Assembly: GCF_003268775.1 (NCBI RefSeq)
Contig: NZ_QLSU01000030.1
Location: 48,879 to 112,878 of the forward strand
Direction of reading: 5' to 3'
Length of the DNA stretch: 64,000 nucleotides
Origin: Paraburkholderia unamae
GTDB lineage: Bacteria > Pseudomonadota > Gammaproteobacteria > Burkholderiales > Burkholderiaceae
This document shows positions 42,919 through 50,762 of the stretch, piece after piece. The notes beneath the pieces are model-generated. The model was given only the letters and a program-made list of their open reading frames with translations, was not told the origin of the DNA and searched no databases. Positions within the stretch are counted from its first letter, which is position 1. The number at the start of each line of letters is the position of its first letter. The position numbers were made by a program, and so were the translations under genes.

Positions 42919-43086
42919 ATGATGGATTCGGCGATCGAAGCCGGGCACGAACATAACGAGGCGCTGGTGATCTGGACTACGAATAACCTGATTCACGGTA
43001 TCGCAGCGGCGCATTGGCCGCAGTACAAACAGCCTGACGCGTTCCACACCGTCATGCATGCGTTTCTTTCGACGGGGAAAACCTGA
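42919..43086 (+). CDS. Small unannotated ORF (55 residues) in the meta-cleavage operon
   Basis: ATGATG at 42919 opens a 55-codon frame ending in a TGA that overlaps the ATG of the flavin reductase gene (TGATG at 43084-43088). A GAGGA site lies at 42908-42912. The product starts MMDSAIEAGHEHNEALVIW, is mildly acidic at the N-terminus and has W, H and Y residues spread through it; no membrane segment or signal peptide. I do not recognise a family. Position, ribosome binding site and stop-start overlap argue that it is translated; a stability or coupling factor for the monooxygenase pair is one possibility. Confidence 0.6.
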   Translation: MMDSAIEAGHEHNEALVIWTTNNLIHGIAAAHWPQYKQPDAFHTVMHAFLSTGKT

Positions 43087-43673
43087 TGGTAGCCATTTTC
43101 ACAAGCAACGCGGGCGAGGCCGCTTCGGCCCGATGCCCGATCAACGGCGTAGACCCTTCGCTCTTTCGCGCGGGCATGCGGCGTCTCGCGGGCGCGTGCT
43201 CGATCATCGCTTCGCGCAGCGGCGACCTGCGTGCGGGATTGACCGCGACCGCCGTTTGCTCGGTCAGCGCGGAGCCCGCGCGGCTGCTCGTTTGCGTGAA
43301 TCGCTCGGTGCGCGCCCACCAGGTGATCAGCGAATCGGGACTCCTGAGCGTCAACGTCTTGAGCGAGCATCAGGAAGACATCGCGCGGCGATTCGCGGGC
43401 ATGGTCATCAACGTGGTGGGCGAAGACCGTTTTCTCGGCGCAGGCAACTGGCGTGAGGGCAGGCTCGGCATCCCGCTGCTCGAACAAAGCATCGTGTCGT
43501 TCGGGTGTCAGGTCATCGAGGAAATTCCCGGCGGTTCGCACACGGTTTTTCTTTGCGATGTGATCGAAGTGAGTTGTGAGAGAGAGGAGACGCCGCCGCT
43601 CGTGTATTTCGGCGGGAAATTCGCCCGTCTGGAGCAGGCGGACTCGGAAAATTCAAACGGAGGAGCAGCATGA
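43086..43673 (+). CDS. NAD(P)H-dependent flavin reductase of a two-component monooxygenase
   Basis: A 195-residue protein of the flavin reductase-like FMN-binding family (HsaB/HpaC type): FRAGMRRLAGACSIIASRSGDLRAGLTATAVCSVSAEPARLLVCVNRSVRAHQVISESGLLSVNVLS is the flavin-binding core. It supplies reduced flavin to the oxygenase encoded next to it. The stop overlaps the oxygenase ATG by four bases (ATGA at 43670), so both are made together. Confidence 0.9.
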   Translation: MVAIFTSNAGEAASARCPINGVDPSLFRAGMRRLAGACSIIASRSGDLRAGLTATAVCSVSAEPARLLVCVNRSVRAHQVISESGLLSVNVLSEHQEDIARRFAGMVINVVGEDRFLGAGNWREGRLGIPLLEQSIVSFGCQVIEEIPGGSHTVFLCDVIEVSCEREETPPLVYFGGKFARLEQADSENSNGGAA

Positions 43674-44887
43674 GCACGGTATTGAAACAGTCGGTCGAAC
43701 GCGTCATTCCCACCGAAGCGGAACTCGTCGAGCGGGCGAGGGCGATGATCCCGATGCTGCGCGAGCGCGCGGCGGAAGTCGAAAAGAACCGCTCGGTTCC
43801 GGCCGACATCATCGCGCAGTTCAAGGAGGCGGGATTCTTCCGCATTCTCCAGCCGCGCCGTTGGGGCGGCTACGAGATGAACCCCGCCGTGTTCTTCAAG
43901 GTCCTCATGGAACTGGGCCGCGGCTGTTGTAGCAGTGCCTGGAACATGATGATCCTCGGCATTCACACGTGGGAATTCGGCCATCTCGACCCGCGCGCCT
44001 GCGAAGACGTCTGGGGCCAGGACGACTCGGTGATCATCGCGTCCTCGTATGCGCCGTTCGGCACGTACAAGCGTGTGGAAGGCGGCTACATCATCAACGG
44101 CCGCTGGCCGACTTCGAGCGGCACCGACCACGGCCAGTGGGCGTTTCTCGGCCAGATGCTGCTCGACGAAGAAGGCAAGCCCGTGGATCGTCTCTCGATT
44201 CTCGTGCCGCGCACCGACTACACCATTCTCGACGACTGGCATGTGTTCGGTCTCGCCGGAACGGGCAGCAAGAGCGTCGTGGTCAAGGACGCCTTCGTGC
44301 CCGACTACCGCACGCACAGCCTGGCCGACTACACCATGAGCGATCGCGGCAACATGTATCTCTATCCGTTCTCGCAGATCTTTTACGCGGCGGTATCGTC
44401 GGCGATCAACGGCATGGCGCAGGGCGCGGTCGACCTCTTCATCGAACAGATGCAAACGCGCCGCGACACGACGGGCGGCGCAAAAACGTCGCTCAGCCCG
44501 TATGTGAAGGATCGTCTCGGCAATGCGGTGGCGCGCGTGCGTTCTTCACGCGCCCGCATCCTGCACATGATGCATGAAACGACCCAGTACGCCGAGCGCC
44601 GCGAACTGGTGCCGCTCGACGACCGTGTACCCGCCATGCTCGACATCGCGCGCGTGGGCCGCGAAAGCGAAGAGGCCGTGATGTTGCTGTTCAAGGCGCT
44701 TTCCGCGCGCGGCATCTACCTGGACAACCCGTTGCAGCGCATTCTGCGCGACGTGATCGCGGCGGCCAATCACATCACCCAGAACGCGGACGACACGGCG
44801 GGCACGCTTGGCGGGTACCTGCTCGGCCAACCGCTGCCGCCGCTCTTTTACTCACGCGACCCGCTGCCTGGGCAGGCCGCCGCGTAA
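43670..44887 (+). CDS. Flavin-dependent monooxygenase, HsaA-like (acyl-CoA dehydrogenase fold)
   Basis: A 405-residue group D flavoprotein monooxygenase. The segments GFFRILQPRRWGGYEMNPAVFFKVLMELGRGCCSSAWN, GRWPTSSGTDHGQWAFLG and WHVFGLAGTGSKSVVVKDAFVP match by eye HsaA (3-HSA 4-hydroxylase of steroid breakdown) and p-hydroxyphenylacetate hydroxylase relatives. It uses reduced flavin from the partner and O2 to hydroxylate a phenol ortho to its hydroxyl, making the catechol for the dioxygenase. The exact substrate cannot be told. Confidence 0.9.
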   Translation: MSTVLKQSVERVIPTEAELVERARAMIPMLRERAAEVEKNRSVPADIIAQFKEAGFFRILQPRRWGGYEMNPAVFFKVLMELGRGCCSSAWNMMILGIHTWEFGHLDPRACEDVWGQDDSVIIASSYAPFGTYKRVEGGYIINGRWPTSSGTDHGQWAFLGQMLLDEEGKPVDRLSILVPRTDYTILDDWHVFGLAGTGSKSVVVKDAFVPDYRTHSLADYTMSDRGNMYLYPFSQIFYAAVSSAINGMAQGAVDLFIEQMQTRRDTTGGAKTSLSPYVKDRLGNAVARVRSSRARILHMMHETTQYAERRELVPLDDRVPAMLDIARVGRESEEAVMLLFKALSARGIYLDNPLQRILRDVIAAANHITQNADDTAGTLGGYLLGQPLPPLFYSRDPLPGQAAA

Positions 44888-44989
44888 TCCGGGCACAACC
44901 CGGCAAAGGCGCGAATCCACGGCGCGGTCTGCGGCACGCTTGCAGCCGCGCCGGTTTGAATCACCCATGCAGAACACGGGAACCACGGA

Positions 44990-45772
44990 ATGGACCCTTC
45001 ATTGATTGCGGACCTCGGCGACGAACTCTGGCGCGCGCTCGACAACCAGACCACCGTCGAGCCGCTGACCTCGCGCCACGAGACGCTGAGCGTCGAAGAC
45101 GCTTACCGGATCCAGCAGCGACTGATCGAACGCCAGGTGAGCGCGGGTGCGCGCATCGTCGGCAAGAAGATCGGTGTGACGAGCGACGCCGTCATGCAAT
45201 TGCTCAACGTGCATCAGCCGGATTTCGGCTACCTGCTCGACACGATGTTGCGCGAAGAAGGCGCGCCGATCGATACCACGAAGCTCATTCAACCGAAGGC
45301 CGAAGGCGAGATTGCGTTCGTGCTCAAGCATGACCTGATGGGGCCGGGCATTTCGGTGGCCGACGTGCTGCGCGCCACGGAAGGCGTACTCGTGTGCTTC
45401 GAGATCGTGGATTCACGCATCCGCGACTGGAAGATCCGCATTCAGGACACGGTGGCCGACAACGCCTCCTGTGGCCTGTTCGTGCTGGGCAGCCAGTTTG
45501 TCGATCCCCGCTCGCTCGATCTGCGCACCTGCGGCATGGTGCTGGAGAAGAACGGCGCGGTGGTCGCAACGGGGGCGGGCGCCGCGGCGCTCAATTCCCC
45601 GGCCAATGCCGTTGCCTGGCTGGCCAATACGCTTGGCAGGCTCGGCGTGCCGCTCAAGGCCGGTGAAGTCATTCTTTCGGGATCGCTTGGAACGATGGTG
45701 CCGGTGAAGGCGGGCGACAACCTTCATGTGTCGATTGGCGGCATCGGCAATTGCTCGGCCCGTTTTGTTTGA
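44990..45772 (+). CDS. 2-hydroxypenta-2,4-dienoate hydratase (2-keto-4-pentenoate hydratase)
   Basis: A 260-residue member of the MhpD/BphH/TesE hydratase family that adds water to 2-hydroxypenta-2,4-dienoate, giving 4-hydroxy-2-oxovalerate. Family marks: VGKKIGVTSDAVMQLLNVHQPDFGYLLDTM, the metal-site region KAEGEIAFVL, and CFEIVDSRIRDWKIRIQDTVADNASCG. Metal ligands are expected in EGEIAF and EIVDSR. Length is typical. It lies 102 bases downstream of the monooxygenase gene. No aldolase or acetaldehyde dehydrogenase gene follows in this window. Confidence 0.92.
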   Translation: MDPSLIADLGDELWRALDNQTTVEPLTSRHETLSVEDAYRIQQRLIERQVSAGARIVGKKIGVTSDAVMQLLNVHQPDFGYLLDTMLREEGAPIDTTKLIQPKAEGEIAFVLKHDLMGPGISVADVLRATEGVLVCFEIVDSRIRDWKIRIQDTVADNASCGLFVLGSQFVDPRSLDLRTCGMVLEKNGAVVATGAGAAALNSPANAVAWLANTLGRLGVPLKAGEVILSGSLGTMVPVKAGDNLHVSIGGIGNCSARFV

Positions 45773-45788
45773 CTTTGTCGATGGGAGT

Positions 45789-45807
45789 AAGCCGCCTGAA
45801 ACGGCTT
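45789..45807 (+). terminator. Hairpin after the hydratase gene
   Basis: AAGCCG (45789-45794) pairs with CGGCTT (45802-45807) around a 7-nt loop, followed by a weakly T-rich stretch. It is a candidate terminator or attenuator between the hydratase and hydrolase genes. Confidence 0.4.
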
Positions 45808-45891
45808 TCGGTATTTGCGAATGAAGCGTTCGGATTTGCTGTCTTTTTTCGGCAATAGCGCACGCGATACCATTCGCAATACTAATCATAT

Positions 45892-45915
45892 GGCTATCGG
45901 CATCACGCGATAGCC
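45892..45915. promoter_or_regulatory. Inverted repeat upstream of the C-C hydrolase gene
   Basis: GGCTATCG (45892-45899) and CGATAGCC (45908-45915) form a perfect 8-bp inverted repeat with an 8-bp centre, 47 bases before the hydrolase start, in an AT-richer stretch (45840-45900). It may be an operator for a second promoter, or an RNA hairpin in the leader. Confidence 0.4.
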
Positions 45916-45961
45916 GAAAACACAGTGACATTGGATAGTGATCCGATCAAGGAGGAGTGCA

Positions 45962-46819
45962 ATGGCTGCATTGACCGAAGCAGGAACGAGCAAATTCGCG
46001 CGGATCAAGGAAGGTGACCTCGACGCGCAGGTCCATTACAACGACGCGGGTACGGGCGAAACCGTCGTGATGATGCACGGCTCCGGTCCCGGCGCTTCCG
46101 GGTGGAGCAACTTTCATCGCAACATCGACACGTTCGTGGAAGCCGGCTATCGCGTGATCCTGCTGGACTCGCCGGGCTGGAACAAGAGCGATCCCATTGT
46201 GGTCACGCGCGGCGCGCGATCTGAAATCAACGCGCGCGCGCTCAAGGGCCTGCTCGACGTGCTCGACATCGACCGCGTGCACATTCTCGGCAACTCGATG
46301 GGCGGCGTCAACGCGCTGTCGTTTGCGCTGAACTATCCCGAGCGCCTGGCCAGGATGGTCATCATGGGCGGCGGCGGCGTAGGTCCGAGCCTCTTCCAGC
46401 CGATGCCGCTCGAAGGGATCAAGCTGCTGTTCGGTGCGTACAAGAACCCGACGATGGAAAGCCTGCGCCGCATGCTGGACGTGTTCGTCTTCGATCCTTC
46501 GACGATTACCGAAGAGTTGATTCAAGGCCGTTTCGCAAACATGATGGCGCGCCGCGATCACCTCGAAAACTTCGTCAAGAGCCTCGAAGTGAATCCGAAC
46601 CAGTTTCCGGACCTGAGCGGCCGGCTCCCGGAAATCAGCGCGCCGACCCTCGTGACCTGGGGCCGCGACGACCGCTTCGTGCCGCTCGACAACGGCCTGC
46701 GCATGATCTGGGGCCTGCGTGACGCGCAATTCCACGTGTTCAACCGCTGCGGCCACTGGGCGCAGTGGGAGCACGCGCAAGCGTTCAACCGTCTCGTCAT
46801 CGATTTTCTGAAGCACTAA
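45962..46819 (+). CDS. meta-cleavage product C-C hydrolase, BphD-like
   Basis: A 285-residue alpha/beta hydrolase that splits the C-C bond of 2-hydroxy-6-oxo-hexa-2,4-dienoates made by extradiol dioxygenases. The triad is S112 (LGNSMGG), D237 (WGRDDRFVP) and H265 (RCGHWAQWEH), the same residue numbers as in the characterised BphD of strain LB400, and the N-terminus TEAGTSKFARI also matches that enzyme. Despite this, no biphenyl genes are near, so HOPDA need not be the substrate. The start at 45962 has a strong AAGGAGGAG site. Confidence 0.93.
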   Translation: MAALTEAGTSKFARIKEGDLDAQVHYNDAGTGETVVMMHGSGPGASGWSNFHRNIDTFVEAGYRVILLDSPGWNKSDPIVVTRGARSEINARALKGLLDVLDIDRVHILGNSMGGVNALSFALNYPERLARMVIMGGGGVGPSLFQPMPLEGIKLLFGAYKNPTMESLRRMLDVFVFDPSTITEELIQGRFANMMARRDHLENFVKSLEVNPNQFPDLSGRLPEISAPTLVTWGRDDRFVPLDNGLRMIWGLRDAQFHVFNRCGHWAQWEHAQAFNRLVIDFLKH

Positions 46820-46829
46820 GGCGTCGCAA

Positions 46830-46861
46830 GGGCGGCGCAGTCACGTTGTCTTGCGCCGCCC
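46830..46861 (+). terminator. Terminator-like hairpin after the C-C hydrolase gene
   Basis: GGGCGGCGCA (46830-46839) pairs perfectly with TGCGCCGCCC (46852-46861) around a 12-nt loop, 11 bases after the stop codon. It probably ends the catabolic transcript before the porin gene. Confidence 0.6.
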
Positions 46862-46953
46862 CCGCGCGCCGGCATCACCGAAAGACCACAACCGGAATCG
46901 CTTCTGGTTGCGAGACACGCATCACAAATACGAAAAAATAGTTTGGAGACACG

Positions 46954-48027
46954 GTGAAAGCGAAAATCATGACATGCGCGGCGGCCACGTTGCTGGCCGG
47001 CACGGCCCACGCCCAGACAAGCGTCACGCTGTTCGGCGCCATCGACGCGGGCCTGACCTGGGTATCGAATGCGGGTGGCCACTCGAATACCTTCATGCAG
47101 GGCGGCATTTCGAACAACACGGGGTTCGGCATTTCCGCCATCGAAGACCTGGGAGGCGGCACCCGGGCCATCGCAAAGCTGCTCAACACCTTCGACATCG
47201 GCACGGGTTCGCTCTATAGCACCGGCCAGATGTTCCGGTACTCATACGTGGGGCTCGACAACGATTCCCTGGGACGCCTGACGATGGGCCTGCAAACCGA
47301 CTTCATGTTCAATTACATGACAGTCGATCGCTGGGGGCCGATGCTCGCCTCGCTCGAACCCACGTTCACCCAGGGCGGACCGTTTCCGCAGCTTGGCGCG
47401 CCCGCGTTCGGCTCGATGGACTTTCTGCGCACAGCCGACCTCTATTCCACACCCAACGCCGTGACCTATGAAAGCCCGCGCATGGGCGGCTTCAAGTTCG
47501 GCGCGATGTACGGCTTCGGCGGCGTGGCCGGCGCATTCAGCCAGAACAGCACGCAGAGCTTTGGCCTGAGCTATAACACCGGCCCGGTCGCGGTGGATGC
47601 CGCATACACGTACACGAAGTTTCCCACCATCAATGAAGGCAACAGCGGTCTGCGCGACTGGGGCGTGGGCGGGCGCATACCGGTTGGCAACGGCTTCGTT
47701 GCCGCCATGGTGGCGCAGGCCACCAACACCTATAACAACGCGCGCGTGATGGTGTACGACTTCGCCGCCACGTATCCGCTCACGCCGGCTGCAATCGTCG
47801 GCTTCGCGTATCAGTTCAACGACGGCAATCACGTTGTCAATGACGTGAAGATGCACCAGGTCGGACTGAATCTCGCGTACTACCTGTCCAAGCGCACGAG
47901 CGTCTATGCGTTTGCCGTGTACCAGCATGCTTCGGACGGCGCACCCGCGCTCATTCCGGGCGCCGGCGCATTCTCGACTTCGGGCAACCAGACCATGGTG
48001 CGCGTCGGGATGATGCACACCTGGTAA
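46954..48027 (+). CDS. Gram-negative porin, Burkholderia OmpC-like family
   Basis: A 357-residue outer-membrane porin with GTG start at 46954 and GGAGA upstream. Signal peptide to about residue 20 (KIMTCAAATLLAGTAHAQ), then SVTLFGAIDAGLTWVSN as first strand. GFGISAIEDLGGGTRAIAKL is the family signature and the last strand ends MVRVGMMHTW; a terminal tryptophan in place of phenylalanine also occurs in this family. It is placed between catabolic enzymes and an MFS carrier, so it probably admits the aromatic substrate. Confidence 0.9.
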   Translation: MKAKIMTCAAATLLAGTAHAQTSVTLFGAIDAGLTWVSNAGGHSNTFMQGGISNNTGFGISAIEDLGGGTRAIAKLLNTFDIGTGSLYSTGQMFRYSYVGLDNDSLGRLTMGLQTDFMFNYMTVDRWGPMLASLEPTFTQGGPFPQLGAPAFGSMDFLRTADLYSTPNAVTYESPRMGGFKFGAMYGFGGVAGAFSQNSTQSFGLSYNTGPVAVDAAYTYTKFPTINEGNSGLRDWGVGGRIPVGNGFVAAMVAQATNTYNNARVMVYDFAATYPLTPAAIVGFAYQFNDGNHVVNDVKMHQVGLNLAYYLSKRTSVYAFAVYQHASDGAPALIPGAGAFSTSGNQTMVRVGMMHTW

Positions 48028-48032
48028 GACCC

Positions 48033-48058
48033 GCGCGCGGCTCGCGAACGCCGCGCGC
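48033..48058 (+). terminator. GC hairpin between porin and MFS genes
   Basis: GCGCGCGGC (48033-48041) pairs perfectly with GCCGCGCGC (48050-48058) around TCGCGAAC, six bases after the porin stop. No U tract is seen; it may be an attenuator between porin and transporter. Confidence 0.4.
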
Positions 48059-48096
48059 CAATGCCCGGACACTACAGAACATTGGAGACATCCATC

Positions 48097-49347
48097 ATGG
48101 AAACGACGGCTGCCGCCTCAAGCGGGCGCGCTGACTGGAACCTGCGCTACGAGGTCAAGGCGGTATTCCTGCTCGCATTGGGTTACGGACTTGTGGGGCT
48201 GGACCGCAACATCATCTATCCGCTCTTTCCCGTGATCGCGAAAGAACTCGGCATGAATTATCAGGATCTTGGCCTGATTTCCGCCGTGCTTTCGCTGTGT
48301 TGGGGCCTCGCCTCGATACTCACGGGCCGCCTCACCGACCGCGTTGGCTGCAAGCGCGTGATCGTGCCCGCGGTGATTGCGTTCTCGCTGCTGGTGGGCG
48401 GCAGCGGCCTCGCTGCCGGCATGATGAGCATGGTGCTGTTGCGCGCGCTCATGGGCGTCGCGGAAGGCGCTTATGTGCCCGCGAGCATCGTGGCGACGGT
48501 CGAGGCGTCGAAGCCGAGCCGTATCGGCCTGAACGTGGGGCTTCAACAAATGTCGGCGCCGCTGGTGGGGCTAGGCCTCGGGCCCTTGCTCGCCGTGGGC
48601 ATGCTCAAGTTCGTGCCGTCGTGGCACTGGATCTTCGCCATCGTCGCCGTACCCGGCTTCGTGATCGCAGTGCTGCTCGCGAAATCGTTGCGTGCCGATG
48701 CGCCCGCCGCGCACGCCCAGGTGCGGGAAAACTCGTCGTGGTTCGAGGTGCTGCGCTACCGCAACGTGGTGTCGGGCACGCTGCTGATGCTCTGCGCGCT
48801 TTCGGGCCTCGTGGTGCTGTCGGCGTTCCTGCCCAGTTATCTCACCGACCACCTGCACCTGGGCATGGATTCGATGGGGCTCGTGCTTTCCGCACTCGGC
48901 GTGGGGTGCTGCGTTGGCGTTGTCGTGCTGCCCGCGTTGTCGGACCGGTTCGGCTGCAAGCGCGTGATCGTGGCTGCGCTCGCGTGCGAGGTGGTCGGCC
49001 TCTGGTTTCTCACGCAAACGGGCGCTGACCCGGTCAGGCTCTTCGTTTTGCTCGCTATCGTGACGTTTCTCATCGCGGGGGTCATCGGCATTACGGTCGG
49101 GCCGTTCGCGAATGAATCGGTGCCGCCGGAGTTGGGCGCGACCGCAACGGGCATGATCGTCGGGCTGGGTGAAATCATCGGCGGCGCCGTGGCTCCCGCC
49201 GTCACGGGCGGCATCGCGCAGCACGTCGGTATTGCCGTGATCGTGCAGATCGCGCTGGGCTCCGCTGTGCTCGGACTGCTGATCTCGGCGTTCGGCATGC
49301 GCGACCCGAAGCGCGATTTCGCGGGACGCCGCGCCGAGGCGGCTTAA
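48097..49347 (+). CDS. MFS transporter
   Basis: A 416-residue 12-helix carrier. Helix 1 (VFLLALGYGLVGLDRNIIYPLFPVIAKELGMNYQDLG) and the loop ILTGRLTDRVGCKRVIVPA are typical of anion:cation symporter-like MFS proteins that take up organic acids. The loop is repeated in the second half (ALSDRFGCKRVIVAA), showing the internal duplication. Start at 48097 with GGAGA upstream. Context suggests uptake of the compound degraded by the meta-cleavage operon. Confidence 0.9.
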   Translation: METTAAASSGRADWNLRYEVKAVFLLALGYGLVGLDRNIIYPLFPVIAKELGMNYQDLGLISAVLSLCWGLASILTGRLTDRVGCKRVIVPAVIAFSLLVGGSGLAAGMMSMVLLRALMGVAEGAYVPASIVATVEASKPSRIGLNVGLQQMSAPLVGLGLGPLLAVGMLKFVPSWHWIFAIVAVPGFVIAVLLAKSLRADAPAAHAQVRENSSWFEVLRYRNVVSGTLLMLCALSGLVVLSAFLPSYLTDHLHLGMDSMGLVLSALGVGCCVGVVVLPALSDRFGCKRVIVAALACEVVGLWFLTQTGADPVRLFVLLAIVTFLIAGVIGITVGPFANESVPPELGATATGMIVGLGEIIGGAVAPAVTGGIAQHVGIAVIVQIALGSAVLGLLISAFGMRDPKRDFAGRRAEAA

Positions 49348-49387
49348 CCACGGTTTTTCTCACGCGCCTCGCGAGCGGGGCGCTCGA

Positions 49388-49440
49388 GCGAATCACAAGC
49401 GAATCACAAGCGAATCACAAGCGAATCACAAGCGAATCAA
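49388..49440 (+). repeat. 11-bp tandem repeat array (GCGAATCACAA)
   Basis: Four perfect copies (49388-49398, 49399-49409, 49410-49420, 49421-49431) and a fifth partial copy ending at 49440. The period is about one helical turn. The array ends 30 bases before the GTG of the small secreted protein, so it lies in its promoter or leader region. Confidence 0.9.
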
Positions 49441-49470
49441 TTTGCCAACGAACAAGAACGGAGAATACAG

Positions 49471-49788
49471 GTGAAAACACTCAAGGTCGCTCTGGCGGCA
49501 GTGCTCATGACGGTGATGTTCGGAGTACCAGGCGTATTCGCGCAAGGACAGCAAGCCAGCGACGCCGCAAACGCAGTGGCGCAGGGTCAGGCCAATCCCG
49601 CTTCGATGACGAAAGCGCAGAAGAAAGCCGCGCGCAAGGCCGCTCGCAAGGAGGCCCGCGCGAAGAAGAATGCGGAGTTGAAGAAGCTCGAGAGCGCGGG
49701 CTACAAACCGGGTGGATACGATCCGAACTATCCGGAAAGCGCGCAGGGAGCCGAAAGGAAGGCGGCGGGCGCGTCGGCTGGCCAGTGA
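49471..49788 (+). CDS. Small exported lysine/alanine-rich protein of unknown function
   Basis: A 105-residue protein with a signal peptide (MKTLKVALAAVLMTVMFGVPGVFAQG, cleavage near residue 25). The mature part is a highly charged helix (KAQKKAARKAARKEARAKKNAELKKL) and a tail YKPGGYDPNYPESAQGAERKA, reminiscent of the C-terminus of DUF4148-type periplasmic proteins of Burkholderia. GTG start with GGAG upstream (AACGGAGAAT). No function is known. It lies inside the catabolic run on the plus strand but may be transcribed alone, as a tandem repeat array sits just upstream and a hairpin follows. Confidence 0.8.
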   Translation: MKTLKVALAAVLMTVMFGVPGVFAQGQQASDAANAVAQGQANPASMTKAQKKAARKAARKEARAKKNAELKKLESAGYKPGGYDPNYPESAQGAERKAAGASAGQ

Positions 49789-49833
49789 CAGGGCGCTTGT
49801 AGTCGCCGTGTCATCAAGCCTGATAAGGCAATG

Positions 49834-49863
49834 GCGCTCGAATGCTGGATGGCATTCGAGCGC
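49834..49863 (+). terminator. Perfect 12-bp hairpin between the small secreted protein and the FAH-family gene
   Basis: GCGCTCGAATGC (49834-49845) pairs perfectly with GCATTCGAGCGC (49852-49863) around TGGATG. It starts 46 bases after one stop and ends 28 bases before the next GTG. There is no U tract. It could be a terminator, or a leader hairpin or operator controlling the FAH-family gene. Confidence 0.5.
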
Positions 49864-49891
49864 GTGAATCCATCAACAGGGAGACTGCGTT

Positions 49892-50728
49892 GTGAAACTG
49901 CTGCGATACGGCCCGGCTGGCGAAGAGTTGCCTGGCATGCTTGATCGTGAAGGCCGCATCCGGGCGCTGCGCCCGATAGTGAGCGACATCGACGAAGACG
50001 TGCTGTCGCCCGAGGGCCGCCGCTTCCTTGCGGCCGTCGACGTGACGCAACTGCCGGTCGTGCCCGGCGCGCCACGGCTCGGTCCGCCTTTGCGCCGTGT
50101 ACGCGAAATCATTGCAATTGGGCTCAACTATCGCGATCACGCGCTGGAAGCCGATTTGCCGATTCCCGCCGAGCCACTCGTGTTCAGCAAATCGACTTCG
50201 TCGATAAGCGGTCCGAACGACGACATCGTGCTCGCGCCGGAATCGGCCCATACGGACTGGGAGATCGAACTGGGTATCGTGATCGGCAGCGTGGCGTCGC
50301 AACTCGGACAGGACGACGCAATGGCAAGCGTGGCCGGTTATTGCGTCGTGAATGACGTTTCGGAGCGTCACTGGCAATTGCAGCGTAACGGGCAGTGGGG
50401 AAAAGGCAAGAGCTTTGACACCTACACGCCCATCGGCCCGTGGATCGTGACGCCGGACGAACTCACGAATCCGCAGGGCCTGGCGTTGACTCTGTCCGTC
50501 AATGGCCAGGCAAGGCAACGAGGTCACACGCAGGACATGATTTTCAGTGTGGCGCAGATCGTGAGCTACTGTAGCCAGTTCATGACGCTGCGGCCCGGTG
50601 ATCTGATCATCACCGGCACGCCCGCTGGCGTGGGACTGGGTATGAAGCCGCCTGTGTACCTCGCTGCCGGTGATGTCATCGATATGGCGATAACCGGCCT
50701 GGGTGAGCAGCGCCATGTGGTGAGGTAA
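49892..50728 (+). CDS. Fumarylacetoacetate hydrolase family protein
   Basis: A 278-residue FAH-family enzyme (hydrolases, decarboxylases and isomerases of 2-oxo acids with an Mg/Mn site). Key segments: IIAIGLNYRDHALEAD, the acidic metal motif WEIELGIVIG, GYCVVNDVSERHWQLQRNGQWGKGKSFDTYTPIGPWIV and GDLIITGTPAGVGLGMKPP. The first 65 residues form the extra N-terminal domain of this subgroup. GTG start at 49892 with AGGGAGA upstream. It may process a later intermediate of the meta-cleavage route (for example as isomerase or decarboxylase), which is inference. Confidence 0.9.
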   Translation: MKLLRYGPAGEELPGMLDREGRIRALRPIVSDIDEDVLSPEGRRFLAAVDVTQLPVVPGAPRLGPPLRRVREIIAIGLNYRDHALEADLPIPAEPLVFSKSTSSISGPNDDIVLAPESAHTDWEIELGIVIGSVASQLGQDDAMASVAGYCVVNDVSERHWQLQRNGQWGKGKSFDTYTPIGPWIVTPDELTNPQGLALTLSVNGQARQRGHTQDMIFSVAQIVSYCSQFMTLRPGDLIITGTPAGVGLGMKPPVYLAAGDVIDMAITGLGEQRHVVR

Positions 50729-50762
50729 GCGCGGAAAGCCGGGATCTAGTCGGCTTCCGCGC
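50729..50762. terminator. Bidirectional hairpin between convergent FAH-family and efflux genes
   Basis: GCGCGGAAAGCC (50729-50740) pairs with GGCTTCCGCGC (50752-50762) with one bulged A and an 11-nt loop. It begins right after the TAA of the plus-strand gene and overlaps the last codons of the convergent efflux gene. Confidence 0.6.

Noticed and set aside
44889..44903. CCGGG-N5-CCCGG hairpin after the monooxygenase gene
   Set aside because: Only a 5-bp stem in GC-rich DNA; expected by chance and inside an operon.
34937..46819. Full steroid degradation pathway
   Set aside because: HsaA/B/C/D-like logic is present, but KshAB, ring-side-chain and CoA-ligase genes are absent and the resemblance of the FAD proteins to ketosteroid dehydrogenase is only at superfamily level.
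45962..46819. Biphenyl degradation (bph) operon
   Set aside because: Only the hydrolase looks strongly BphD-like; no ring-hydroxylating dioxygenase or dihydrodiol dehydrogenase genes are present.
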